NCBI GenBank assembly: GCA_039519185.1
Contig: CM076847.1
Coordinates: forward strand, 21,139,251-21,203,250
Reading direction: 5' to 3'
Length of the DNA stretch: 64,000 bases
From: Astragalus membranaceus
Lineage: Eukaryota; Streptophyta; Magnoliopsida; Fabales; Fabaceae
The stretch's first letter is position 1. Every line of letters starts with the position of its first letter. The notes beneath the pieces were generated by a model, which worked only from the letters and a program-made list of their open reading frames with translations, was not told where the DNA came from and ran no database searches. The position numbers were made by a program, and so were the translations under genes. Below, one piece after another: positions 20,560-33,349 of the stretch.

Positions 20560-23181
20560 GTAACCGTACTTGAAGGCTTTGACCTTCATTCCCTTGAGTT
20601 CGAGTCGCTCTGATACGTAGCACCTGGGGGGCGTCTTCTTAGATAGTGAATTTGTCTTGTACGACTTGTTGGATTTTGTTTTAACGTTGTAACTGTATTT
20701 TTGAGTAATGGCCGCCCATGATGCGACGTAATGTTTTTAATTTAAGTTAAACAAAATGACGTGTTTTTGAAGTAATTGTAGCATTCCGTTTCAAGAAAAA
20801 TAATTTGTGCACTCTGATAATCGTTATAAATGAAAGGGGTAGAAACGGGTGTTACAAATAACACCCAGCAGCCCAACTTGTATTGCTGCGAAATCTGGGC
20901 CAAAGTAGAGGGAGGTGCGTAATGGAAAATGAGAGGTGTAAAGAGTAATCTGAATATTAAAAATAAAATTAAAATAAAATAAAATGGGAATTGGGAAGAG
21001 GTATAAAGGGAGATTAGGTTTTTTGCTAGACCTAATTTTATTCTCCTTTAGCACTTGCTGCGCCGCAGCAATTCATTTAAGAGAGAGGGAAACTTGCGAC
21101 ATTTCAGGAGAGGGAAGGAGCGAAAATCGTGGAGAAGACAGAGGGATTTCCGGCGAGAAAAAAGGGTGAGGTTTGCGGAGAGAGAGAGATCCAATGGACG
21201 AAGGGGCGTGAGATCGCCGTGAGTGAGGAGGAAGGCGGTGGGGACAGGGAGAGAAGACGCGAAGAAGACGACGGCGCGGCAGTCCATGGGCGATTCACGG
21301 CCGCGGCGACGCGCTTTTTGGAATGTGGCCACCGTCACGGTGCCGGAACTGGTACGGCTCTTACCCCGTCTTAGTTCACCCTTTATTCCTCTGCTCCTAT
21401 TCTCTGTTTTAATGTTTTTGTTTCTCTGGGTTGCTGTTGGCGCGGTGGACGACGGCGCAGACGCTGGAAGTCAAGGCGTATGGCGGAGACGCGATTGGGG
21501 CTCGGCTGAGATGACCACCGTACGGTGGTCACTTACTTCTGGTTAGGTTTCTACGGCTGGTTAGAGGGGGAGGACGACGGCGGTGGCTCTACGGGAGACG
21601 GCCACCGTCTACGGTGGTTGGAGGTGGTACAGTTCCGATCCCTTTACTTCTTTTCTTCGCCTATTCTTCTGCTTCTAGCTCTACTAGCTACTGTTTTGTC
21701 AATTTCTTTCATTTTTGCACTATTTACAAAAAAATGTTCATTATACTTCTTGTAGCAGTGAAGGCTGGTTCTTGCTTTTTGTTTATGATCCTTTTTTAGA
21801 AACCTAATCTGTTCACAGTTTAAATCCTAGTTCGTTCATAGCACTAATATCCACGGCACCGACATTTCTAACAAAAAACATAAACTGGACTTATTCTAAG
21901 TTTTATAACTATTGCTATTTTCGTTTTCCTTCCTTAAGAAATGATTCTGAAACAAGATTTTTATAACTGAGCCTATTTTAAGTTGATGGCTAATCCTACT
22001 AATGAAACAACAGTAAAACGACTCTTAAAAGCAAACTGATTTGACTAACCCTCTTTTTCCAGCCTCTGTTTGGTTTCTTGTTGCCTGTTCATTACTGCTG
22101 ATTCTTGCTCTAGTTTCACTGCTACTGTGACTGCGTATATTTGATCTGATCCTGCTATTATGCCTGACTTCCAGAATGTTTTTCAGTGTGTTTATGTGAT
22201 TAGGGTTTCGATGTGAACCCCCAATCCTTTTTTCGGTGATTTTCTGTCTGTGTATGTTTGTCTCCGATCCCTCTTTGCTGTGGGCTGACTGTTTATTTAT
22301 ATTAAAAACTTAGGTCTTGGCATTAATTGCTTTTGACCGAGCTTTGAATCATTTTTCAGGTTTCGGAGCGGATCGACCTAGGCCCAGCAGCTTGGGGAGC
22401 AGTTGTTGGAAACCCTGAATTTGCTGCTGCTGCCTATTATTATTTGCATTTTCGGATTTGTATTTTTCGGTATTTTTAGTAGTATCATTTTTTTGTATTT
22501 TTGGACTTTTGGACATCTTGGACACTATTAAATTGTAAATAAAAATAAATAGAATTTTTTTGACACTTGGACTATGCATTACTCAAAATAAATTAAAATA
22601 GACAAAGTAAAAAATAATAAAAGAAATCGGGCCAAATACAAAAGCGATATCGGACCCAACTAGACAAGTGCGTGAGAACAAGGCCCAAATGGAATAAATA
22701 AGCCCGTTGACCACTAAACGCTAATATTATCTCAGAATCGCGTTCTTAAGCCCAAATTGAAACGACAAGCCCAATCGCGAGAAAAATGACTTTGTCAGTC
22801 CCAATTAGGTTCGACTAAATCCAAATACGAAGATTAAATTGAAGAACGAACGAAAAGATCGATCATTCGCGTGCATGCCTAATTTAACAACGGTATTTCG
22901 ATTTAGTTGAACAGGGTAATTGAAATTGGCCAGGGTTAGTAACTGAGACGCCGTACTGATAATTCTCGTAACCACGCGACTTCAAAACACGATTTAAGTA
23001 AAATAAACGACTAAAACTAGAAGACGGACAAAATTGGGGTATAACAGCTGCCCCTCTTTATTTGGATTTTGACAAGGAATATGAATGGCCGAAACATATT
23101 TCGAGGCAAAATAGAAATAAAGAATTCAGAAATTATACCAATTTTGTCTACCTAGAGAAACTTGAGGCAAAAAAGGTAAAA

Positions 23182-23300
23182 CGGGCCCTTGGCGTGGAGA
23201 AAGCGGTAAACGGGCACTTGGCGTGCAGAAAAGCGGTAAATGGGCACTTGGCGTGCAGAAAGCGGTAAATGGGCACTTGGCGTGCAGAAAGCGGTAAATT
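23182..23300 (+). repeat. 28-29-bp minisatellite, four units
   Basis: Units read GGGCACTTGGCGTGCAGAAA followed by GCGGTAAAT/C. The first unit is the most diverged (GGGCCCTTGGCGTGGAG). It is located about 140 bp inside A's interior. Confidence 0.85.
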
Positions 23301-23835
23301 GCTGCCTAAAACCTGTAATCCTTAAACGGACTCTTGGTGAATCCGAGTTTGCACGTGGCTTTGAGGAGCACGCTTCCTATTGGCCTTTTCGAGCGACCGG
23401 GGGGATCGTTATCAGCTCCGGAACTGATATACTGATCAATGCACGGCGTCCACTGTATCTTAGGCTGATACAACTATTCCGTTGAACCTCACATGGGGCT
23501 GCGGTCCATCGCGTTGCTCGTACGCGACGTGAGACCTGGGCAGAAGGGAGCGATGATCTCTGTGCTCCAATCCGCAATGCGCGCTTGAGCGCTCTCTTTT
23601 CTATTCTCTCTTTCTTTTCTATTTCTCTCTTTTCTTTTTTTTTTCTCTTTCTGAACTCCCACTTTGGGAACATTTTCTGGAATCTGGGGGCGAGGGCTAA
23701 CACCGAAGTGCTCATCCTCTTTTGTACCTGTAGCTGAAAATGAACAAATGCATGCAATGCAAATGCCATGATTGCTGCTTTCTTTTTTCTTATGATGAAT
23801 GATGAGTTTCTTATTTCCTTTGTCTATGTCGGATG

Positions 23836-24095
23836 AATGCATGATCTTCTACTGTTCCTATATGCTTGATGGATGCAATGATTTTCCTTTTCTTCTCTTG
23901 TCTGTACGCAATGCATGATTTTTCTTTTTCTTTCGCTTATGAATGCATGATTTTCTACTGTTCTTATATGCTTGATGAATGCAATGGTTTTCCTTTTCTT
24001 CTCTTGTCTGTACGCAATGCATGATTTTTCTTTTTCTTTCGCTTATGAATGCATGATTTTCTACTGTTCTTATATGCTTGATGAATGCAGTGCCT
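23836..24095 (+). repeat. 106-bp tandem repeat, about 2.5 units
   Basis: Units start at TATATGCTTGATGAATGCA positions 23859, 23965 and 24071, each followed by GATTTTCCTTTTCTTCTC and CGCAATGCATGATTTTTC. The minus-strand ORFs with Lys/His-rich repeats result from it. Confidence 0.85.
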
Positions 24096-27000
24096 GACTT
24101 TATTTGTTCTTTTGCTTTTCTCCTCTTCTTTTCTTTTGCTCTTTTTATGAAGTGCAGGTGTGCGAATGCAACATTTTGGTGTTTGATGATATGTAGTGAA
24201 ATGGAAGATGACATGCAATGGAAAACTCTTTCTTCTTTGCCTTTTTTCTATGAAATGTGAATATTGCTGATGAATAATGATGAATGACATGGGATGCTTT
24301 AGCTTTCTTTTCTTCTATGAGATGCAAGTATTAATGTGATGCAACTGTATTGCCTTGATGTTTGATGCAAATGTATGCGGTGATTGATGCTTTGATGAAT
24401 GAAATGCTCCTGTTCTAACTTCTGTTTATTTCTTTTTGCTTCTTCTATGAAATTCAAACATTAATATGATGCAATGCTCTGATGTTTGATGCAATGATTC
24501 TTGTTCTTTTTTCTTTTATGGAAATGCTAACGTTAATATGATGCATATGCACTACTTTAATGTTTGATGATTGAATGACAAAGGAATGCTTGTGAAATGA
24601 TGAATGATATGGAATGCTGGATGACAGGGAATGTTTTTGTGTTGCTTTTGTGGTTTCTTTTCTTTGTTTTCTTTTGCTTTCCTTGCTTTTTCTATGAAAT
24701 ATCTTATGCAAAATGTAATGCTCTAATGATGAATGACATGCGATGATTTTGTTCTTTTCCTTTTTTATGAAGTGCGAACATTAATATGATGCCAATGCAA
24801 TGAAAAGATTTCTGCTTTTTCTGTGCAACCGACGTGGAACGTTTTTTTTTTCTTTTTGCTATGTGATGAATGCACAAAATGTAAAGGTGCAAATGTAATG
24901 CTTTGATGCATGTGCTATAATGCCTAGATGCATGAGGTAAACATTTTTTGTGATGATGAGATGCGAGACTTCGAATGCAAGGAATTGAGATGATTATTGA
25001 CCATTCTGTTGAAAAATTGAATTTGATTCAAACTCTGGTGTTCTCAAGGTTTTTATTTACAAATAACCTCACTTGTTTTCTCTTTCTTTCCACGATGACT
25101 GAATTTTAGATATCACGTAAACAACTTGTGTTCTCTCCTTTGAAGCATTATCTAGTAAACATGCATAGGAGTGCAAATGTGAATGAATGAGTCAGTTAAC
25201 TTGGAATTGGTTTAGGGCATGGACATTTATGGCAAGTGAAGGAATGACAGACATTTGTCGAAGCTTATGAGGGACCAAGAGATACAAGATTTCCCCATTT
25301 CAGGTCTTTGACGAGTGAATAATTTTCCCCTGTCTAGTGGTGACAACAACCAGGGGTGTAGAAGATGATGAATTGGGAACACTTCGGCTCTTGCGATGAA
25401 AGCTGGAATGAAAGGGGTTTTGCTTCAACCCACAGAATTTGATGTTGCCCTAGTCAGAATGACAAGGTCTTGTTTAGGATAGTGAGTTGAGGGATTGCCC
25501 CGGTGAGGTTTTTATGGGAATGAATGAGGTGAAGGAAATGGGAATGCACTTGCCCCACTTTGGAATGACCTTGACAACTGGAATGACATGGGATGGGCAT
25601 TGAACAGACTTTCCCAAGACTAGGGTGTGTGGGTGGTGAAGAGAATGCCCCAACTTTTGGGTCTGAGTGGTATTCTCAATGCAAATCTTTGGTCCTCTAC
25701 TGATGTCTTGACTTTTGGTGCGAAAGAATCCTTACCTGGTGATCACTAAACCTTAGTTTTAATGCATCTTGAATGTTCTTTGGAGTGCAAGTCCCTCCTT
25801 TTTTTATTTTGCCAGCTTTCTTTTTTCTGACTGTTCGTTTTTGTTTCCTCAGTTCTCATTTTTTTCTGAGGGTTTATTCTTTCTTGATCAGCTTTCTTTT
25901 TTCTGATCGCTTATTTTTCTTTTGAGCAAACACATTGTACATAGATAAGCTTGTTCGTCCTAAGATTAGAATTTGAGTGAACAAAAGCAACCGGTCATTG
26001 ATCGGAATGGACTTTTCGGGATTGTGGTGTTTTGAAGAGGAAGGAGGGTTAGGCTTAATGAAGTGTTTGAGGCTAATGGGAGGATGAGTTTTGTTCGGCG
26101 TTGATTGACGGTTAATGGTCTACGAGGAAGATGGTTATTGGGCTTGTTTGGGCTCTGTTAAAGCAAATTCGTGTCTCATGGTAGAATGACTAAGGGGTTT
26201 GATGTTGAGGCCAAAGGAAGTGTTTGAAGGTTTATGGAATCGGGTGTTGGAATGATGAAGTGTTTGAAGGTTTATTTAGACAAGGATCTCTTGTATTTTG
26301 TGGTAACATGTACCAGCTCACCACTTACATTTCTTTTGTATTTTCTTTTGTTTTGGGATTTTCATTTTTGAACCCCCCTTTTTTTTTTTTTTTTCTCTTT
26401 TTCCCTTTTTTTTTTGACTCGGGTGAGCTGATAAAAAGTGATGCACTGTTTTTTTTTATTTGGGGTGATCCTTGTCTAGGGTGATTTTTGGATTTTGGTT
26501 TTTCTTGGCTCAAGGTGGGTAGGAAAGGGACTTTCTGGGATTTTGGGGTTTTTGAGGAGATGGCCAAACTTCATTTCAAATCCCGATTGCTTATTTCTAT
26601 AAGACTTAACTTTAGAACAATAACTTATCTATCTTCATGTGTTTGCTCTTTTTTCCTTTTTGTGCCCTAATTTTTGCCTGGACCGCTCTTTGCGAGTTTT
26701 CAGCCCACCGGGCGCTCCTTTTTGCCTAGTCCGCCCTTTGCGGGTTTTCAACCTAGCGAGCTTGTTTTCTTGTTTATTATATTATTATTATTATATATTT
26801 TTTTTTGAGAGACTTGCACTGAAGGAATATGATATTAATCAAGGGGAATTAATGATCACAGACTTGCCCCAGCATGGAGGACTTGAACCAAAAGTCAAAT
26901 ACGCACTGATGGGGAGAATATGCACTTTATGGGTGGACGGGGCGGGACTAGACTTGGACGGGAAACTGTGGTAAGGGAGGAAAACCAACGGACTCAAACA

Positions 27001-27842
27001 AGAGAATGTACTCATAGCATGCACGCTCATTAGAAGAATGCTTCACAGAGAGTTAACATCAGTTAAAAATTTGTTTTTTCTTTGATACACTATTTCAGTC
27101 TTTTGTCATGGAATGGATGGGATGCAGTGCTTTTGAAAAACTGAGTGCCTTGGAACACCTTGAGTTTGCAACCAAGTAAGGAAAAACTTTTTCAAAAAGG
27201 ATGATTGTTTCGCAAGAACGTCTCGCTTCTCATCACAACTCTTATTTTATGTAATGAATGAATGAACAAATTATGATATGCAAGTATGATGCAAATGCGT
27301 GGAGAATGACCACTCGAAGAGCGTGGCTTATTCTAAATAATTTTGTTATTTTTAATGCAAGACAAAACATGGAATGCCAATGCGAATGATGCAAGAATGA
27401 TGCCCCCTTTTTTTTCAAAATGATTTTTGATTTTGATTTTTTTATTTTTTAGAGGCAAGACAAGGTACGAAATACCAATGCCCCCTTTTTCTTTTGAATG
27501 ATGAAAGATGCAGGAATGATGCTTTTTTCTAAATGCTGATTTTTTAGAGGCAAAGCAAAGTATGAAATGCCAACGCCCCTTCCTTTTTTGAGAGATGCAT
27601 GTATGGAGGAATGATGTACTAAAGTGACGAGGTTAATGAAATGGTGCATGAATGCTACTTTTTGAATAAACTTGATGATGATTCTTATTCATGATTATGA
27701 ATGAGATGCTTTCTTGTTTTCATTTTTTGTGCAATGAAATGCATGATACTCACAATGATTTTCTTTTTTGTTTTTTTAGTTTTGGAACATGATTTTGAAA
27801 ATTATTTGGAGATGCAAATGATTTATTGGAAAAAGGGTTTTA

Positions 27843-27922
27843 GAAAAATGTGCTTGACGGGGTATGACCCGCTCCTACGTATCCCCATTGTAATGAGGAA
27901 TCAAAGCTTACGTAGTTCTACC
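27843..27922 (+). repeat. ACGTA hairpin module in A interior
   Basis: GCTTGACGGGGTATGACCCG, then CTCCTACGTATCCCC and, after a short loop, GAGGAATCAAAGCTTACGTAG. This is a single diverged copy of the module found four times in each A LTR. Its presence in both LTR and interior suggests a structural or regulatory unit. Confidence 0.7.
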
Positions 27923-29018
27923 GTGTCTTTTTGAAATAATGTTTATGCATGAATGTCTCATCCTGGATGAACTTGACGAGGATTTTTTTACATGATTATA
28001 AATGAAATGCTTATGCTATGCAGATGATAATTGTTTTTTGTTTTATTTTCATGTAATGAAAGGGAATGCAAGATGAATGTTTTTTTTCGAACTTTTGTTA
28101 GATGCAAATGCAATGGTGCGAAACGATGTGAATGCGAAATGATGTGGATGCGAAATGATGTGGATGCGAAATGATGTGTCATTTACATAAAAAGAGGGTA
28201 AGAAAATAAGGATATTATTTTCTACGATTTTGAAATAGAGTTTAAGAAAAAGGAATGCCTAAACTAATGCAACAAACGAAGGCGTGCCCCCGTGTCCTAA
28301 AAAGGGTGGGAATCCTAGGGTCTAAAGTCGACAAAAGGGGTAATCCTCCCATGTAGGTTCTAATCACTTCCTTACAATGGCAACCAAGAGCTAAAGTCTC
28401 TCTCATGATGGCACCCACAATCGTAGAAAGCTACCGAGTGTGAGGCATCATGACAAAGCGCACTCTTGGGCGGAACTTTCATGAGAGCCATACAGACAAA
28501 GGTCTACGAATGGCAGTCACTAATCGTTCCCACTCTCCTAGGTTTTTGTTCAGACCTTGGGTTTTAGGCCCCACTCAATGCTCACAAGTATAGGATGTGA
28601 AGTGTGTGTCGAGGGCACAACACCTAGGAATAACTACCCTTCCCCACCTGCAAATGAAGAGCAGTCCAGACAAATAGCATGTTGTTTATCCTAGGGTTCA
28701 ATATCAATCCAATATAAACTAATCTAGGGTGCCAATAACAATGCACTACTTACCTCAAGAAAGGGAGCAAAGAAGAAGGGGACATGATAAGAAAGGGGAA
28801 GAAATGCATGAGGGAACTGAGCAAAGAAGTAACTATCTATTGCAAAAGCAAACATAGAATAAGAATGCACATGGATGTAACATGCTTATGAAAAAGGAAA
28901 AAGAAGAGAGGCAAAGCAAGATATTCAAATCAATCATATAAACCACACATTTAATTAATTTAGGCTTGACCCACTTTTGAAAAAAATGTTTTTTAGTGTC
29001 CCCAGTGGAGTCGCCAGC

Positions 29019-32000
29019 TGTTGCGCCCGAAAAAGTCCCCGAGGGAGAACCTTCCTCGTTCACAACTTTTCTTAAGACAATGAAGCCGCCACCAATATTT
29101 ATTAAGGAAAATATTAGGAAAACCTTTTTTGGAAAGCGATTGGTCTTGCAAAACTAGAGAATAGGGTTCGGGGGTCGGTTACGCGCAGGGAAGGTGTTAG
29201 CACCCCACACGTCCTCTCTACTGAGAGGGAACCTTTAATTAAATGTGTGGTTTTAAATGTTGATTTGAAAAATATCTAATTTGCCTCTTTATTTCTTATT
29301 GAAAAATCTTAATGAAAATCTTTATTTATTATGAAAAGGGGGGAAAAAAGGGTTTTTAGAAAAAGTGCTTGACGGGACATGGCCCGCTCCTACGTATCTC
29401 CCGGTGCGATGGAGAATTCAAAGCTACGTAGTTCTTGTGTAGGAAAATGTTTGTGTGTTTGGTGTTTTTTAATATAGGGGTTTTAGGATTGTGTGATCTG
29501 TGTTGAAGGACCACTGGGGGTCTGAAGGGCCGCTGGGGGCTGAAGGAGCGCTGGGGCTCTGAAGGACCACAGTTCACTTATCCTAAAACAATGATTAACC
29601 CGGCCGTACGACCGACTTAATCCCCTACTTTGAAAATAAGATTTTTGATTTTTGAAAGAGATGTGTTTGTATTTTTTATTTAGAAATTATTTGTTTTTGC
29701 GCTTGACAGGGGCGTGGCCCTGCTCCTACGTATCTCCGGGTGGAGAATCAAAGGCGACGTAGTTCTAGGTTCTTTTGAAAATAATTGTTGAAAACTTATT
29801 GTGAAAATGATTTTTATTTGTTATGCTTGACGGGATGTGACCCGCTCCTACGTATCTCCTGGTGCGATGGAGAATTCAAAGCTACGTAGTTCTTCTTCTT
29901 TTGAAAATAATTGTTGAAAACTTATTGTGAAAATGATTTTAATTTGTTATGCTTGACGGGATGTGACCCGCTCCTACGTATCTCCTGGTGCGATGGAGAA
30001 TTCAAAGCTACGTAGTTCTTCTGTTTTTCTAGAAAAAGATTTTAATTATTTTATTATTTATTTATTTTTTATCTTGTTTAATTGTGAAAATTAGGCATTT
30101 ATGATGGTCAATTGAGCAAAGGCTCCAAGTGATCACCACTAATACCTCATTGTTAATAATCATGCAAGCAAAGGCTTCACAAGACTATTTAACAAAGTTT
30201 TTAACTTAGTGAACTTTTTAGGAAAATTCAGGCATTCATGGTGATCAATTGAGCAAAGGCTCCAAGTGATCACCACTAGTACCTCGTTGCTAATAATCAT
30301 GCAAGCAAAGGCTTCACAAGATTATTAACAAAGTTTTTGATTTATGAGAAATTATTTTGTCTTGAAGAGGATTAAATTAAATTAAAAAAACGAGAAAGGG
30401 GGTGAAATGGTAAATAGGGTGTTATTAGAAGGGGGCTGTATAATTAAATAGAGGGGGTGCGAATAACACCCAGCAGCCCAACTTGTATTGCTGCGAAATC
30501 TGGGCCAAAGTAGAGGGAGGTGCGTAATGGAAAATGAGAGGTGTAAAGAGTAATCTGAATATTAAAAATAAAATTAAAATAAAATAAAATGGGAATTGGG
30601 AAGAGGTATAAAGGGAGATTAGGTTTTTTGCTAGACCTAATTTTATTCTCCTTTAGCACTTGCTGCGCCGCAGCAATTCTTTCAAGAGAGAGGGAAACTT
30701 GTGACATTTCAGGAGAGGGAAGGAGCGAAAATCGTGGAGAAGACAGAGGGATTTCCGGCGAGAAAAAAGGGTGAGGTTTGCGGAGAGAGAGAGATCCAAT
30801 GGACGAAGGGGCGTGAGATCGCCGTGAGTGAGGAGGAAGGCGGTGGGGACAGGGAGAGAAGACGCGAAGAAGACGACGGCGCGGCAGTCCATGGGCGATT
30901 CACGGCCGCGGCGACGCGCTTTTTGGAATGTGGCCACCGTCACGGTGCCGGAACTGGTACGGCTCTTACCCCGTCTTAGTTCACCCTTTATTCCTCTGCT
31001 CCTATTCTCTGTTTTAATGTTTTTGTTTCTCTGGGTGGCTGTTGGCGCGGTGGACGACGGCGCAGACGCTGGAAGTCAAGGCGTATGGCGGAGACGCGAT
31101 TGGGGCTCGGCTGAGATGACCACCGTACGGTGGTCACTTACTTCTGGTTAGGTTTCTACGGCTGGTTAGAGGGGGAGGACGACGGCGGTGGATCTACGGG
31201 AGACGACCACCGTCTACGGTGGTTGGAGGTGGTACAGTTCCGATCCCTTTACTTCTTTTCTTCGCCTATTCTTCTGCTTCTAGCTCTACTAGCTACTATT
31301 TTGTCAATTTCTTTCATTTTTGCACTATTTACAAAAAAATGTTCATTATACTTCTTGTAGCAGCGAAGGCTGGTTCTTGCTTTTTGTTTATGATCCTTTT
31401 TTAGAAACCTAATCTGTTCACAGTTTAAATCCTAATTCGTTCATAGCACTAATATCCACGGCACCGACATTTCTAACAAAAAACATAAACTGGACTTATT
31501 CTAAGTTTTATAACTATTGCTATTTTCGTTTTCCTTCCTTAAGAAATGATTCTGAAACAAGATTTTTATAACTGAGCCTATTTTAAGTTGATGGCTAATC
31601 CTACTAATGAAACAACAGTAAAACGACTCTTAAAAGCAAACTGATTTGACTAACCCTCTTTTTCCAGCCTCTGTTTGGTTTCTTGTTGCCTGTTCATTAC
31701 TGCTGATTCTTGCTCTAGTTTCACTACTACTGTGACTGCGTATATTTGATCTGATCCTGCTATTATGCCTGACTTCCAGAATGTTTTTCAGTGTGTTTAT
31801 GTGATTAGGGTTTCGATGTGAACCCCCAATCCTTTTTTCGGTGATTTTCTGTCTGTGTATGTTTGTCTCCGATCCCTCTTTGCTGTGGGCTGACTGTTTA
31901 TTTATATTAAAAACTTAGGTCTTGGCATTAATTGCTTTTGACCGGGCTTTGAATCATTTTTCAGGTTTCGGAGCGGATCGACCTAGGCCCAGCAGCTTGG

Positions 32001-32651
32001 GGAGCAGTTGTTGGAAACCCTGAATCTGCTGCTGCTGCCTATTATTATTTGCATTTTCGGATTTGTATTTTTCGGTATTTTTAGTAGTATCATTTTTTTG
32101 TATTTTTGGACTTTTGGACATCTTGGACACTATTAAATTGTAAATAAAAATAAATAGAATTTTTTTGACACTTGGACTATGCATTACTCAAAATAAATTA
32201 AAATAGACAAAGTAAAAAATAATAAAAGAAATCGGGCCAAATACAAAAGCGATATCGGACCCAACTAGACAAGTGCGTGAGAACAAGGCCCAAATGGAAT
32301 AAATAAGCCCGTTGACCACTAAACGCTAATATTATCTCAGAATCGCGTTCTTAAGCCCAAATTGAAACGACAAGCCCAATCGCGAGAAAAATGACTTTGT
32401 CAGTCCCAATTAGATTCGACTAAATCCAAATACGAAGATTAAATTGAAGAACGCACGAAAAGATCGATCATTCGCGTGCATGCCTAATTTAACAACGGTA
32501 TTTCGATTTAGTTGAACAGGGTAATTGAAATTGGCCAGGGTTAGTAACTGAGACGCCGTACTGATAATTCTCGTAACCACGCGACTTCAAAACACGATTT
32601 AAGTAAAATAAACGACTAAAACTAGAAGACGGACAAAATTAGGGTATAACA
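29019..32651 (+). repeat. Element A 3' LTR (3633 bp, complete)
   Basis: It starts TGTTGCGCCCGAAAAAG and ends AGGGTATAACA. It matches the 5' LTR along its whole length, apart from the H insertion and the 23-bp 5' truncation of that copy. The four hairpin modules are at 29364-30022, the empty H target at 30462-30468 (GCGAATAACACC), and TATA-like GTATAAAGGG at 30606. Confidence 0.9.
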
Positions 32652-32972
32652 CTCTCTCCTCTTGGCGTCGCTCTCTCCCTCTTCTCTCCTCTTGGCCGTC
32701 GCGCCCTCTAGCTCTCTCACTCTCAAACTTTTGTTTTTCTAATAATGAAACCCTAACCTAGTTTCCTACTATTTATCAACTCATTTAACTTCATGGGTTT
32801 TCCTTTAGCTTATGCGACTTAATCATGGGCTTTTTCCCTAACACCTCTCCTTTACTAATCCTAACACTAATAATAGGTCCACATACACTAACATATAGTT
32901 ATTCCATTATTTTCTACTAATAATTCCTAAACAATTAGTTAAATAATTAATCAATTATTTCGGGGCGTTACA
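32652..32972 (-). repeat. Element B 3' LTR, proximal part (U3)
   Basis: On the minus strand the LTR begins TGTAACGCCCCGAAATAATT at 32972, directly after a polypurine tract (GTGGGGGAGAGT, 32973-32984). It continues to 32652, where element A interrupts it. Sequence order matches other LTRs of the superfamily, including AAACCCTA in a purine/pyrimidine leader. Confidence 0.82.
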
Positions 32973-32984
32973 ACTCTCCCCCAC

Positions 32985-33349
32985 TTAGAATTTTTTGGTC
33001 CTCGAAAATTTACCTGATTCGAACAACTCTGGATAAGACTCCCGCATCTTGCTTTCCAGCTCCCACGTCATGCTTTCTCCGGCAGCTCCCAACCAGACTA
33101 CCTTCACCAGAGCGATCTCCTTGCCTCTTAGAGTCTTCACCTCATGATCCTCGATTCGAGCAGGCATCGTTTCCACAGTAAGATTATCCCGTACATGCAC
33201 ATCATCCATATGAAATTCCAAATCCTTTCTTCGCTTATCATGATAACTCTTCTGTCTACTTTGCGAAGTTTTCCTCTGCTCCCAAATTAATTTCCGCGAT
33301 TGTCTAGCAGACAACAAACCAACTCCCTCCTCTTCAGGAGTAGAAAAAC
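32985..33349 (-). pseudogene. Element B integrase tail with chromodomain
   Basis: On the minus strand: SRQKSYHDKRRKDLEF, the end of gypsy integrase, joined across a short deletion to PARIEDHEVKTLRGKEIALV and KVVWLGAAGESMTWELESKM then RESYPELFESG, which is a chromodomain of the Tekay type. This module recognises histone marks and steers integration into heterochromatin. Immediately upstream is the end of protease, so RT, RNase H and the integrase core are deleted between the two (about 33300-33350). Confidence 0.85.

Larger units (their letters stand above)
18328..20856 (+). mobile_element. Solo LTR H (2529 bp) with 5-bp TSD
   Basis: It runs from TGTAACACCCCGAAA to GTGTTACA and is flanked by AATAA at 18323-18327 and 20857-20861. 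The allelic site in A's other LTR (30462-30468) has the empty sequence GCGAATAACACC with a single AATAA, which proves the boundaries. Contents: AAT microsatellite (18400-18442), purine leader, predicted donor 18779, GGCGCC array, GGTGAAT-rich zone, GCATATGCCCAGTGGAG motif (20302-20318), predicted acceptor 20559 and CTGATACGTAGCACC block. It belongs to the same superfamily of LTR as G, F and B, and formed by LTR-LTR recombination. Confidence 0.95.
16902..23046 (+). repeat. Element A 5' LTR (with solo LTR H inside)
   Basis: It starts AGGGAGAACCTTCC and ends GGGGTATAACA. Contents in order: GGTGTTAGCACCCCAC leader motif (17055), CTGAAGG array (17363-17430), four ACGTA hairpin modules (17225-17880), a two-unit tandem repeat of about 138 bp (17950-18200), the solo LTR (18328-20856), a TATA-like GTATAAAGGG (21001-21010), a G-rich purine leader (21065-21300), and a diverged, CT-rich remainder. 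ORFs between 20984 and 21799 reflect the leader; they lack family resemblance and I do not call them genes. Confidence 0.85.
23047..29018 (+). mobile_element. Element A interior (5972 bp), non-coding
   Basis: It begins GCTGCCCCTCTTTATTTGG directly after the LTR, exactly as element E does; no TGG-type tRNA primer site is visible. It holds a 28-29-bp minisatellite, a 106-bp tandem repeat, long AATGATGCAATGC / ATGAATGCATGA low-complexity sequence (23750-25000, 27240-28180), and a T-rich stretch (26380-26420). The last part (28260-28650) is shared with E. The 3' junction is CAGTGGAGTCGCCAGC then TGTTGCG at 29019, with no classical polypurine tract. Small ORFs here show no domain resemblance. Confidence 0.75.
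16902..32651 (+). mobile_element. Element A: LARD-like non-coding LTR element
   Basis: Two direct LTRs (16902-23046, which contains solo LTR H, and 29019-32651) flank a 5972-bp interior without any gag or pol domain. Without H, the LTRs are about 3.61 and 3.63 kb. By eye they differ by roughly 15 substitutions plus a few indels, so insertion was recent. The left LTR lacks the first 23 bp seen at 29019-29041 (TGTTGCGCCCGAAAAAG...). It sits inside B's 3' LTR; I see no clean target duplication, probably because of the left-end truncation. Size and lack of coding capacity fit the LARD class. Confidence 0.85.

Noticed and set aside
20984..21799. Cluster of ORFs such as MRRKAVGTGREDAKK, duplicated at 30589-31404, as a possible host gene
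   Set aside because: They lie in the purine-rich leader of A's LTR in both copies, overlap in several frames and show no recognisable domain.
16890..32660. 5-bp target duplication for element A
   Set aside because: The left flank ACCCT and right flank CTCTC do not match, and the left LTR lacks its first 23 bp, so the original left junction is gone.
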